This document shows, piece after piece, positions 32,103-42,600 of a DNA stretch of 64,000 nucleotides. A program made the position numbers and the translations under genes. The stretch comes from Durusdinium trenchii (Eukaryota > Sar > Dinophyceae > Suessiales > Symbiodiniaceae). A model generated the notes under the pieces. The model saw nothing but the letters and a program-made list of their open reading frames with translations. It ran no database searches and was not told the DNA's origin. The DNA is taken from assembly GCA_963970005.1 (NCBI GenBank), contig CAXAMN010003014.1:301432-365431 (forward strand). The letters are read 5' to 3'. Each line of letters begins with the position of its first letter. Position 1 is the first letter of the stretch.

Positions 32103-34680
32103 CCGAACCGAGCCTGAAAAACTCAGAGCGATGGCCTCGCAACCAGTCCGTTGTCTTTATATGTCTTCTCTTCCAGCATGGCTCAAAAGAACTCTTACAC
32201 TTACCACTTACTGTACCGCTCTCAGCTACTCCAACAATGTCAAGCATTTTTGTTGTCATGATTATCATCCTTGATCCATGCAACCTCAGGTTCAGGAAGT
32301 GGGCTAAGAGACCGAAAGCAAAAGAACTCGTGGCCGTCGCCATTGCGTGGCGAGCTCTGCGGTCGGCGGTCAGGCCTCTAAGGAGAAAAAACATGTCAGT
32401 CCCTCCTGCAAGAAGGCGGCCACCAGCTGGTAGAATGCCTCTTGGCATGCTGTGTTCGGCCTGAAACCACGGAGTCTGCTCCAGCAAAGTGAGCAGAAAG
32501 GATGGCCACTTGTACCACTCCCGCCTGCCGACAATCCAACGTGTGAACCATCCATTGTAGTTCTGACCTGAGTGTGGCTCTTCCGGACATTTAGCTGACT
32601 CCTACGCTCTTTTGCTGGGTCTTCAGCGCTCGTCGCCTGCCACCTTACGTCCCACAAGTCCGTGCTCCCACGCTGTCGCCTCTGCTCCAAGTCCGTGGGA
32701 GCCCCAACTTTGGTTTCTTCACATCCCGCATTCTCAGCATCGATGTGGTTGGACCTCTCACAGCCAAAAAACGCAGAAGCTTTGTTCAGTTCTTTTTTCA
32801 TCTTTTTTCTAGGACGTTGGAGGCCATCGTACCGCTATTAGCAAGAACTCTACTAGTAGCTCCTGGCCTTACTAGTAACAAGGACGCTATTAGGAACAAA
32901 GGGCATCCGAGGCTGGTGCCCTGCAACGCGTAAGATCTTCACCTCAGGAGACCTTACGGATTGGCCGAGGTTGGCCCCTTCTGGACGGGTCGTCTCCGGC
33001 AACTAGGAACATGGGCATCGCGGCATCGCTACTAACAAGGGCATTGCTACTAGCAAGAAGCTACTAGGTCCGAGGCATCGCTAGTAGGTTGGAGGAAATC
33101 GCTTCATGTTACTCATGATGCGATTCTACCAGCATAGATCCCAAATAGTTTCAGGATCTTTTTGCGTCTCCTTGAATTGGTGAGAATGGGCCAACGGCGC
33201 GGCCAAGCAGGAGACAAGGCCCGCACATGGCGGTGACAAGTAAGGAAAACAGGATCCCACAGACCACGGCAAGGTCTGGACAAGGCGGTCACCAGGAGCA
33301 AAACTCCAATCTACTAGCGATGGTCTCCAACCTATTTTAAAAAACACAACAATGTTTCTACTAGCTTCTTGTTACTACTAGTAAGGCACCTGTTACTACT
33401 AGCGCAAAACACAACAAATGACCATAGGACCATACTTGCATGCTGACACTTCCGAAGGCGAAGCTGGCGAAGGCGGACGCATCATCTTTGGGATCACCTG
33501 GCTGGAGTCATCGAAGGTGTGCCGTGGCGCAACCGTCGCGACGTCGCATTGTCGGCAGGGCCTGTAGGCGGAAAGCATTGTACATGTTAAAGCTGGAAGG
33601 CTCCGACTCAGCCAGCATGACCTGGACGTGCGGAAGAAGGGTCGACATAGAAAAGAATCAAACAGATTGAAGAAGAAAGGGGCAAGGTGTAGAACATTTA
33701 GCCATCGCTAGTAGGTTGGAGGCCATGGCTCCTAGGTTCCTTTTTGATCCTTTTTGCTATTGGGTCCTTTTGCTTTACAGGGGCCTGGCCTTTATTCGTC
33801 ATCTCATTGCACTCTCTATGTCAACTCTTGCTCAACCTTTGCTTTTCTGTCTCTGAGCTGCACGCACGCCGGACTTGCCTAGCAGCTCAAAAAAGAGGCT
33901 TGGGCAGCTCGCGCAGCTTCCTACTTTCCTCAAACGACCATCTTCGTGCAGCTTCGTGGCAGTCGGCCGGCAACATCACAAGTCCGTGGCCAGGGCACCG
34001 CGTCGACCTTTCGGGCGCCATAATTTAGAAGGCCATTGCTAGGTTGGATGAATTTGGTCTGGGTCAAAGACCAAAATCAATGCATCCAGTATCACCTGCT
34101 CCTGCAAATTCACAGCCGCTTCCAAGGCCACAGCGCCACCTGCCTTGGAAATGCAGTCCCCCTCGTTCGTTCAGCGCTGAGCGAACGACACCTTGAGCTC
34201 TTTGCACTAAATCCACCCAATGCAAGCGGCACATAACCGCCCACACGGCCTGCACAGAGGTTTTGCACCGAGAGGTTAAGGTTTTGAACCATTATTTGTG
34301 TCGTTCCTTTATGCATCTGATCTTTCCCCCCCAGGCTTTAAATGTGTTTTCACTTGAGATACTTGAGAGTGATGTCGCCGTTCTGTTTCCTGAAGAGGGG
34401 TGCAGCTAAACAGGTCGACCGCACCTGCCAGCCATCTTGCGGCGACACAGGCAAAGCGGACCTCAGGACCCCCAATAAGTCAAATCAAAGGACTTAGTGA
34501 ATCTTCCTAGTAAGAATGCTCCTAGTAGCGATGCCAGGAGCTCCTAGTAGCGTCCTTGCTCCTAGTAGCGATGCCCTTAGTTACTGGTAGCTTCTTGATA
34601 CTAGCGAAGGCCTCCAACCTACTCCTCCAACCTAATAGCGATGGCCTCCGCCTAGTAGCGTCCTTGTTGTTTAGGTAAAC
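32103..34680. other. Unassigned, with repeat patches
   Basis: Minus frames at 31918-32801 are open but unrecognised; a stretch with GWFTRWIVGRREWYKWPSFL near 32570-32480 reads like protein and might be an exon. Family-B/C patches lie at about 32825-32905, 33025-33100, 33355-33405 and 34500-34590, and family-A units at 33305-33335, 33705-33740 and 34600-34660. Confidence 0.4.
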
Positions 34681-34684
34681 GGCC

Positions 34685-34790
34685 GTGGCCCTGCCTCCTC
34701 TTTTAAACTAAGTAATTAGAGACTACAGTAAGGGAGTTCGCGCGTAGCCACTTAAGCTTCTAGTAACTGGACTCAGGATAGCGCTCGAGC
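34685..34790 (+). repeat. SINE-like element, 5' part
   Basis: GTGGCCCTGCCTCCTCTTTT, GCGCGTAGCCACTTAAGCTT and GGACTCAGGATAGCGCTCGA match in order the element at 28725-28864 and the minus-strand copy at 11253-11340. The terminal hairpin is not evident here, so the copy looks truncated. Confidence 0.45.
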
Positions 34791-34799
34791 AATGATTTG

Positions 34800-37700
34800 A
34801 TTCCAAGATTTATTGTTGAGGAAACTCTATATATATATACAAACTTGCACATGTTTTGTTGAAATTCCACTTACTTCAATCACTCGCGTTTGATCATTTG
34901 TGATTCAGTTGTGCGCACATTTCGATCTGCTCTCTTCCATGTAACCTGCAAAGGACTTCATTGACTTGCAAGATCTCTCAGTGGAGGCCATTGCTATTAG
35001 GATGGAGGCCATTGCTTCTAGGTTGGAGGTCTTCATTGACTTGCAAAAGTCCTTCGATGTGCGCCTACAAAAGATGGCCGCAGGAGCGAAGGCAAGTCGG
35101 GCAGCAAAACCTCGAAGGCTTAATTTGGCCTTCTGACACTTGGACCCAGTTGAAACGGAGTCTGGGCTCTCAGCGGCCATATTCAAATGGGCTAATCTTG
35201 CGGCCTTGGGTGAAAGAGGTGCATCATGGTGCAGCTTGGCCGGTTCTGTACTGCTCACCATGGCGCGATGTTGGAGGCGATCTCCTTGGAATTCGCTGAG
35301 TTGTGACGCTTTGAGGTCAAAAGCTCCCCTTGGTTCCTTCATTACTGGTAGCAAGAAGCTACTAGGAGCAAAGGGCATCGCTACTAGTAGGAAGGACGCT
35401 ACTAGTAGCTAAGGGCATTACTGGTAGTAGCACGAAGCTACTAGTAGTAGCTCCTTGCTACTAGTGTGGGGATACACTGCCCAACATACACTGCCCAACA
35501 TGGTGTGGCAGCCAGATTGAACAAAACCCCCCTGGGTCAGACATTTTCAACTTGGAGCCTGGCGCGTGAAGCCATGCCTAGGTTCCGTCGGAGCGGACAG
35601 GATCTCAGCGGTAGATTCCTTTGCTAGTAACAAGTGCATCGCTAGTAGTAACAAGTGCCTTACTAGTAGGAACAAGAAGCTAGTAGTAACAGGTGTTTGT
35701 TTTGGAGCCTCCTGGCATGGGATTTTTTGGAAGCGAGACATGGAAAAACAAATGCCATGCTAGCGGCCTGCGTTTGAGGCCACAAAGACTTGAGGTATGT
35801 CGGAAAAATGAGAACAAAGCTCCGCTTCACACAAGAACTCTGTGAGAATTGGACAACTTGCGACCCGGCTGCAAAAACAGAAGAGCCAGGCGCGGCGCTC
35901 CAGAATCAACACCTGCCGAGAAAACATACACTCCCTGTGCGGGCCCCTTGGATGACCATTTTCCGCTACAAATAGGTGGTATAGGTGGTAAACCTTCCAT
36001 ATCTTCCATGATAATTTCCACCAAGTGCAATCGCTTGGAGCAACAAGTTAAGGACCGCCTGTCCAATCGGACGGCAGCAGAAAATTGAAGCCTTGGCTGA
36101 CGTGGCAGCCTTGCTACACATCATCGATGGCCTCCAACCTAATAGCGATGGCCTCCACCCTAGTAGCGCACAAGGAAGAAATACATCAAACCTGGCCCAG
36201 TGGCTGTACGAGCTGCCTTCAAAGGGCAACTCTCCCAGTTCCTCCACCACGGAAACCATGGACCCTACCATCTACCATGGCACTTCTCCCATCGCTCTGG
36301 CGGTTGTTTCGGCAACGCGTGCTTGGCACAACAACGAACACACAGATGTGTGTTCCGGGAGCAACATGAAACGGAAAACGTGTCCGAACTGAGAACATGA
36401 AAGAGGCACCGTAAACGGTAAGTCTGCGTTGGTGATGACCCCTGTTCCTAGTAGCTTCTTGTTACTACTAGTAAGGCACCTGTTACTACTAGCGTGGCAC
36501 TTGTTACTACTAGCTTCTTGTCTCCACATGTCCACATGTTGCTTTCTCTGTTGAAGTCCCATGATTGAGCCTTGGAGCAGCCCTCGGAAACATGTGGAGC
36601 ACCATCTTGTTGATCAAACAGCTCACTGACAGTCCCTGGGTGTGCCCAGCACCACTCTGGGTGCTTCACTCCACTTCTTCGCAGTCATACTCATCAGTCC
36701 CCACCACCTCACAACTAAAAATCTTCACGAAACGAGGCTGTGGTTCTTGAAACGCTGGCGGTTTAGGGCTGTTTCTGGCCCACCCCGGAGCCAACTGCGC
36801 AATTGTTCAACATTGAGAGGCTAGCTGGCAGGCACCAAGCTGCCTTTCATCAATATGAATTTTACCTAACAAAAAATCATTGGCTCATCATGGCTCATCC
36901 CTATGCAATGGGTGGATCATATTGGTGGGCCGAGCTCATTATTGATTGGTGATCTGTCTGCCTTTGAACAGACCTAACGGGAGGGAAGCCAAACCCAGAA
37001 CGAAGGTTGTTGAACAAATCTCACTCTTTTCACCTAAGAAAGTGGCTGTCCAACTTGATGAACTTCGATCTTTGTCTATCCCTTGAGGTTCTTTCAGCCT
37101 TTCCCGTACGATCATCCCGTGGGTACCGTGGTCATGTCCGTTCTGGTGCCTTGGTGCGGCTGACCACGAAGAACCTCAGCTGAGGTGAGCTCCGCGAGCT
37201 GCGCGCGCGCACGACGTGAGTCACGTTCTGACATCTTTCGGCAAGGTGTGGCTGAGTGAGTCAACGGATCGGGCTTCCTCTTCCAAAACTCCGTGGACTT
37301 CAATTCTTTGGCCCTCCTGTTCAGAAGCTCAAGGCACAGCCGGAAGCTGCCGTAGCGGTCCATGGACACTAAGTCGCAGGCAATTTGAAGTACCTACACA
37401 TGTGTGAGCGCGATTTACTGCCGCCTTACACACACAAACCCAAAGGGAACACTATGAAGACTGACACGCATCTGGCAGTCTTGTTTCTTGATATGACTTA
37501 CTGAAGTCGTGACACCTGCACTTGTGGAAAGCACTCTGGCTGGCACACCAGCCAGCGAACTGCGAACAGGGCAAATGAGATCAAACCAACGGCTAGAACA
37601 CCAGACTTCACACAGGGTCTCCAACCTACTTGGATGGCCTCCAACCTAATAGCGATGGCCCTAAATGGTACAAATTACGTTGGGAGACTCAAGGTGAGAT

Positions 37701-38340
37701 CAGGTGAGGTCACAACTCAAGCTTGGAGCTCTGCTTCTCATCTGCGAAAACCTGTTGCAGCGGAGGACCCCGTTCCATCTCTCTACATAGTTGGCAAAGG
37801 TGCGTATTTCTGTCTGGTTTCGGCAATGCTGTGCAATGTTTGATGCACATCTGAGAAGGGCTGCAATGCCACATGACTTGGCTGATGACACAAATTTTGC
37901 CAGGATGCTTCCTCGGAACGACCAAGTTCCATCTCAACCACATGCAGCATGCAAAGCTGCTGTGGATCAAGCTCACTAAGTTGCCAGCTCTCCTTTCTTT
38001 CGATGGATGTTTAACAACCTGGCACCCATGCCAGGTTGAAAATACAATTGAGCTTCCTGTACTCGACCCTGCCATTTTTTATACTTATTAAGCGAGCCGG
38101 CACAGCTTCTTCCTTAGCCAGCCATCTGAGGATGAGTTAACCTGTACACACTGTTCTTGCCAAGCAATGTTCCGTCAGCTGTGGCTTGTAGCAAAATGCA
38201 AGGCTCGAGCAAAGTGTCACCATTTTTTCCGAGCACGTCGCAATCCGATCCACACTAATTATTCAAATATAGTGCATTCTTCGCCTATCTCCACAAAAGA
38301 AGTGTGCGCCTATCGGCCCCCGGTAGCTCACGAGGCAAAG
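34800..38340. other. Unassigned, with A and C repeat patches
   Basis: No complete gene is seen. Protein-like minus stretches include about 36240-36180 (ELGELPFEGSSYSHWARFDV), broken by family-A units at 36125-36175, and about 37365-37240 (YGSFRLCLELLNRRAKELK). Neither is recognised. Family-C patches lie at 35340-35470, 35625-35695 and 36440-36530, and family-A units at 34985-35030 and 37620-37665. A short pure (TA)n run is at about 34831-34839. Confidence 0.4.
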
Positions 38341-38353
38341 GCTTCTGCTTTTC

Positions 38354-39238
38354 TCAGTACGGGAATGAGATGAGCTTTCCGAGCATTGGGAAAATGGCGA
38401 AGGTGATGCCAACATCCAATGAGACTCGAATCATACGTGGCCAGGTGCCAGAGTAGAAGAACATTGGGCCTTCATTCTTCATGATTTGCATCGCGCAATC
38501 CATGGTACTCTTGTAGAGTTTCTTGGCCTCTTCTCCCTGCATCCTAGTCTTCACAGTGTCCTGAGGCATTGTGCAAAGCACTGACACTGCGCCTGCGAAA
38601 GCGCCGGCTGCACCATTGTAGATGGGGTTGGTGTCCAAACTCTTGTCGCCACCAGTCATGAATTGCTTGGCATAAAATTGGACCGGGAAACGAACTGCTT
38701 GATTAGTGGCTTGCTTGGCGATGGTAGGGACCAATCCCATGTAAAGTCCACTGGGTCCTTCACTTTTCAAGATCTTCACCACGGCATCAAAGGATCCCGT
38801 GTAGTTCTTGGTGCCACGTCGAACGTCATCAGTGACCCGAGTCTTCAAAGTCTCAATAGGGGTCACAGCAAAAATGGCCTCGGACACTCCACCACACGCG
38901 CCCGCCAACATGCGCTTGGGAATGGTCAACTTACCTTGGTCATCCTTCATGGCGTTGGCGGCTGTTTCGTAGCCAGTCCACCGGGCTGCCTGCTTTCCAG
39001 ACGAGCCCAGAATCAAAGGCAGGGCCCCTCTGTAGAGTCCTTGTGGCCCATGTTGCGAAACGGTCTTTCTGGCACAGTCCAGCATGCCTGAGTACTCAGG
39101 GTTTGCTTTGGATTGCAACTGCAGCTGGGTCTTCACAAACTCCGTGGGGTAGCAAATGATGGCCTCAATGAAGCCAGTCAAGCCACCCTTCACAAAAGTG
39201 CAAATTGGTCCATCATTCTCGTTCTTCTTCAAGCCCAT
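38354..39238 (-). CDS. Mitochondrial carrier, tricarboxylate/citrate type
   Basis: A 294-residue protein from ATG at 39238; the frame extends five codons upstream only to a GTG, so the ATG is preferred. It has the three-fold SLC25 architecture with signature sequences PTEFVKTQLQ, PIETLKTRVT and PQDTVKTRMQ at the ends of helices 1, 3 and 5; the third has Q where D or E is usual. Each is followed by the expected G-rich half-repeat. The sequence order (GGLTGFIEAIICYPTEFVK, QAVRFPVQF, DVGITFAIFP) most resembles citrate/tricarboxylate carriers (SLC25A1-like) of the inner mitochondrial membrane, which exchange citrate for malate. Length and all six helices fit a complete gene. It has no introns. 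A truncated spliced-leader-like sequence lies 53 bp upstream, and a young copia element begins about 160 bp upstream. Confidence 0.9.
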   Translation of the reverse strand: MGLKKNENDGPICTFVKGGLTGFIEAIICYPTEFVKTQLQLQSKANPEYSGMLDCARKTVSQHGPQGLYRGALPLILGSSGKQAARWTGYETAANAMKDDQGKLTIPKRMLAGACGGVSEAIFAVTPIETLKTRVTDDVRRGTKNYTGSFDAVVKILKSEGPSGLYMGLVPTIAKQATNQAVRFPVQFYAKQFMTGGDKSLDTNPIYNGAAGAFAGAVSVLCTMPQDTVKTRMQGEEAKKLYKSTMDCAMQIMKNEGPMFFYSGTWPRMIRVSLDVGITFAIFPMLGKLISFPY

Positions 39239-39291
39239 AACGCTATAAAACACACCCTATTACACACCGTCTCTGTCAAGCTTGCGCTGGC

Positions 39292-39301
39292 CTTGAGCCA
39301 A
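39292..39301 (-). other. Possible truncated spliced-leader relic
   Basis: On minus, TTGGCTCAAG matches the last ten bases of the conserved dinoflagellate spliced leader (which ends ...CATTTTGGCTCAAG). It is in sense orientation 53 bp before the carrier ATG. Further upstream GTAGC and CC occur with extra bases between, so at best a damaged copy is present. The same 10-mer also occurs by chance inside the copia ORF2 at 45874, so this is suggestive only. Confidence 0.35.
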
Positions 39302-39401
39302 TCAGCAAGGCGCTACAAGCTGCACAAAGCAGAATCGAACTGATATAACTACTGTTGAGTTCTTTTTTCTACATCTCCATGTCGAGCATTTAAAAGCTAC
39401 T

Positions 39402-39627
39402 TGTGAATTTGTAGCAAGAAGCATGAGTTGAAGTCATTCCATGATGACTGCGCTCGATTCACACTCGCCGCGCCGCTCCCTTGTCCAGCGCGCTTGAGCC
39501 ACATGACGTGGCCGCCCGTACTAGGCCTTGAAGAGAAAAGGTCCCCTTACTGCAGACGGAAACTTAGAGCGTTCCGCATCGACGGTGAACTCGGTTTGAT
39601 CTCCTTTCGTGTTCCCGTGTTTTCACA
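39402..39627 (+). repeat. 5' LTR (226 bp)
   Basis: Starts TGTGAATTTGTAGCAAG and ends CGTGTTCCCGTGTTTTCACA. No difference from the 3' LTR was found by eye. It contains CACATGACGTGGCC, a G-box/CRE-like ACGT core that might act in transcription; this is an inference. Confidence 0.95.
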
Positions 39628-39628
39628 T

Positions 39629-39658
39629 TGGTAGCGGAGCTGCCAAAGAGCAGCTCCG
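39629..39658 (+). promoter_or_regulatory. Primer-binding site within a stem-loop
   Basis: Two bases after the LTR, TGGTAGCGGAGC fits a primer-binding site: it begins with the complement of tRNA CCA and resembles the start of initiator-Met sites (Ty1 TGGTAGCGCC; animal initiator tRNA would give TGGTAGCAGAG). CGGAGCTGC (39635-39643) pairs perfectly with GCAGCTCCG (39650-39658) over a 6-nt loop, so the 3' half of the site is in a 9-bp hairpin. Confidence 0.75.
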
Positions 39659-39673
39659 GATCCATTTGCCGCC

Positions 39674-42600
39674 ATGTCTCGATCCCCGAAGGGAAGCTCG
39701 CAGGCGAAAGAGCCGGCCGAGAAGGCCACCCTTGGAAAAGATGAAAGAAGCTACATCCCGCGCTTCGACAACACGATGACCGGCTACCGAGAGTGGCGCA
39801 AGAGGATCCTGCTGTTCGCCCGCCGCCAGGCGATCCAAGGAAGAGCAAATGAGACAGGTCTGTCAGTCCTGTCGATCTTGGAAGGTGCAAGCTGGCGCCA
39901 ATGCGAGGACCTGGACCTCGACGCCCTCGAGAAGGACGATGGCCTCAAGAGCATTTTGCAGAGGCTGGACGCCCAATGGCAGTATGATGATCGGGTTGAA
40001 ATGCCTGACGCATTCGAGAAGTACTTCTACAAGACGCAACGTCGAGTTGGGCAGTCGCTCCTTGAGTTCTGCACTGAGCACCAGCAGTCCCTTCGAGAAC
40101 TTCAAAAGTACAAGATATCGCTCCCCGAGCAGGTCGCTGGTTGGCTGTTGTTGAGAAAAGCTGGCTTGAGCAAAGATCAACAACAGATGATCTACACACA
40201 GGCCGGCACCGATATGTCCCTCAACAACATCGAGAAGTCCATGTACATGATCCTCGGACAAGACTACAAGCATGTCCACCAACCTGCAGTCCGACGAGCT
40301 CAGAACCAAAGCTTCCAAGGACGATGGAAATCCCGCCAACTCATCCACATGGCTGAGGACGATGAGCTTTGGGAACAGGATGACTGGACAGAAGACTATG
40401 AGCCCGATGAAGATGCTTTCTATGAAGCTGATGAGTGGTATGACCAGGAGTACGACCTCGTTGATGACACAGAAGATTTGGCATACCTCCATCACACCGA
40501 TGAGGACACGATCTTCGACACCGAAGAGTACGACATGGCAATGGCAGCTTACACTGATGCCAAACAACGGGCGCTTGAACTCAAGCGCTCACGTGGTTTC
40601 TATCCAGTGGTTGCTATGGTCGACAAGAACCAGCTCCCCGTCATGGCCAACGCCAACAGCAGTTCAGGTGGAAAGAGTCCGAAAGGACGTGGGAAAAAGG
40701 GGAAATCAAAGTCCAAAGCACCACAAGGAAAAGGACCACAAGGAAAAGCTCGTGCGCGTGATGCAATGGTGTGTCACCGATGTGGCAAGCCTGGACACTT
40801 TGCCTCGCAATGCAAGGCATCAAGCTCAAGCACGACCCCGACCTCAGCAAAGAAGAGAACTTTGGAGGAAACAGATCCTCTCCTCACTGGCATGGTTCTT
40901 TTTGAGAATGTCATGGCCCGTGAGAATGACACCTCTCCAAAGAATGTCATGGCTTGTGAGAATGTCACCGCCTCTGAGAATGTCATGGTTTGTGAGAATG
41001 CCACCTCTCATGAGAATGTCATGACCCTTGTGAATGACACAGTCCAAGTCGAGTTCTATGACTGTGAAGAGTTCTTTGAGTGTGAAGACGCCTACAGCAG
41101 CTCAGATGTCCTCGTGTCTGAGCATGAATGGTTGGTCCCTCCAGAAATGGCAATTCAGGATCAAGGAGCATCTAGCTTCCTGATCGGCACGGAGTACATC
41201 CTTCGCTACATGGCTTGGTTGCAGCTCCTTGGCGTCGATCTCTCACGACTGGAGTTCAAGAAGTGCAGCAAACACTTCAAGTTTGGCGGAGACGCCAGTG
41301 GTCACGCAAGATGGCTTTTGTCAGTGCCCACGTACATCAACGGAAAGGCAGGCTTCATTCAGGCCTACATCATCTTCGGAGCCACACCTCCCCTCCTTGG
41401 GAGACCAGTGATGGAAAGGCTTCAAGCAGTTGTCGACTTCGGAGCCTACAAGATGCAAATCCTTGGCAGTGATTGGCTTCCAATTGAGAAAGGACGCCAA
41501 AACACCATGCTCATGAGGCTAGCTCGCAAAGAAGCTGGTCCAATGCAGTTCAACAACCACCAGTTCGACCTTCGAACTGAGGATGACCACCATGAGATCC
41601 TTCGCTTCGACGACTTCATTGAAGACATGAAGGCCCAGAGTCGCTTCAGTTGCATCAAGAGCAACCTGGAAAAGACCTTCAAGCCCTCCACGGTCTTTAC
41701 GGCTGAAGACCTGGAATCACCTCCTCAAGAAGGTGAGAAAGAAAAGAACCAAGAGTCACTTCGCGGTTTTTGGAACATGGTGCTGGAACAGATCTGCAAG
41801 GAAGAAAGACGGCTACAACGTGAAGTCCTTCATGCCCGTGATCACCAACCTGACCGACAGCCAGTGGTCTGGGAAGTCTATGTCGGACGTGGCAATGTCA
41901 CCAAAGAATGTCAACGACTTGGTGCCAAAGTTCGACGATTTGGACTTGAAGATGGCTGGAACTTCAACAAAGCAGCCGACCGTCGTGCCTTCCTGCAGCT
42001 AGCTGATGAAGAAGCACCTGATGAAATGTGGCTGAGTCCAAAATGCACACTATGGAGCACCATGCAGAACATCAACGTCAAAACAGAAGACGATCGGCTT
42101 CACCTCAAAGCTCGCCGACAAGAAGACCATGAAAAGCATCTCAAGTTCTGCCGTCGTGCCTATCTTGGACAGGTGCGCCGAGGTTCACATGCTCACATCG
42201 AACATCCAGCTCATGCGCTGTCCTGGAAAACTCCAGCTTTCGCCAACCTCCCTGGCTACAAGGTCATTTTTGATCAATGTGAGTATGGCGCAACCACGAT
42301 GAACGACAACCATGAAGAGATGCCCATCAAGAAGCCAACAGCTCTTCAAACAACAAAGTTGGCAATGGTCCGTCGAATGTCCAAGAGATGCAGTGGTGAT
42401 CACATGCACCAAACCCTCGAAGGCAGCAACAGATGCCACAAGGCTGAGGACTACCCCGTCAAGATGGCACAGCATATAGCACATGCCCTCGTTCAGCCTG
42501 AAGGACTTGAAGAACAGACCTTTGCTGCTGGAGATGGCGATGAACAAGAGTTGACTGGTGTTCTTCGAAAGCTGGCCACCACCCATGGATCGGAAGCAGC

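Noticed and set aside
39239..39253. Five extra N-terminal codons on the mitochondrial carrier
   Set aside because: They begin at GTG; the ATG at 39238 gives a normal carrier N-terminus.
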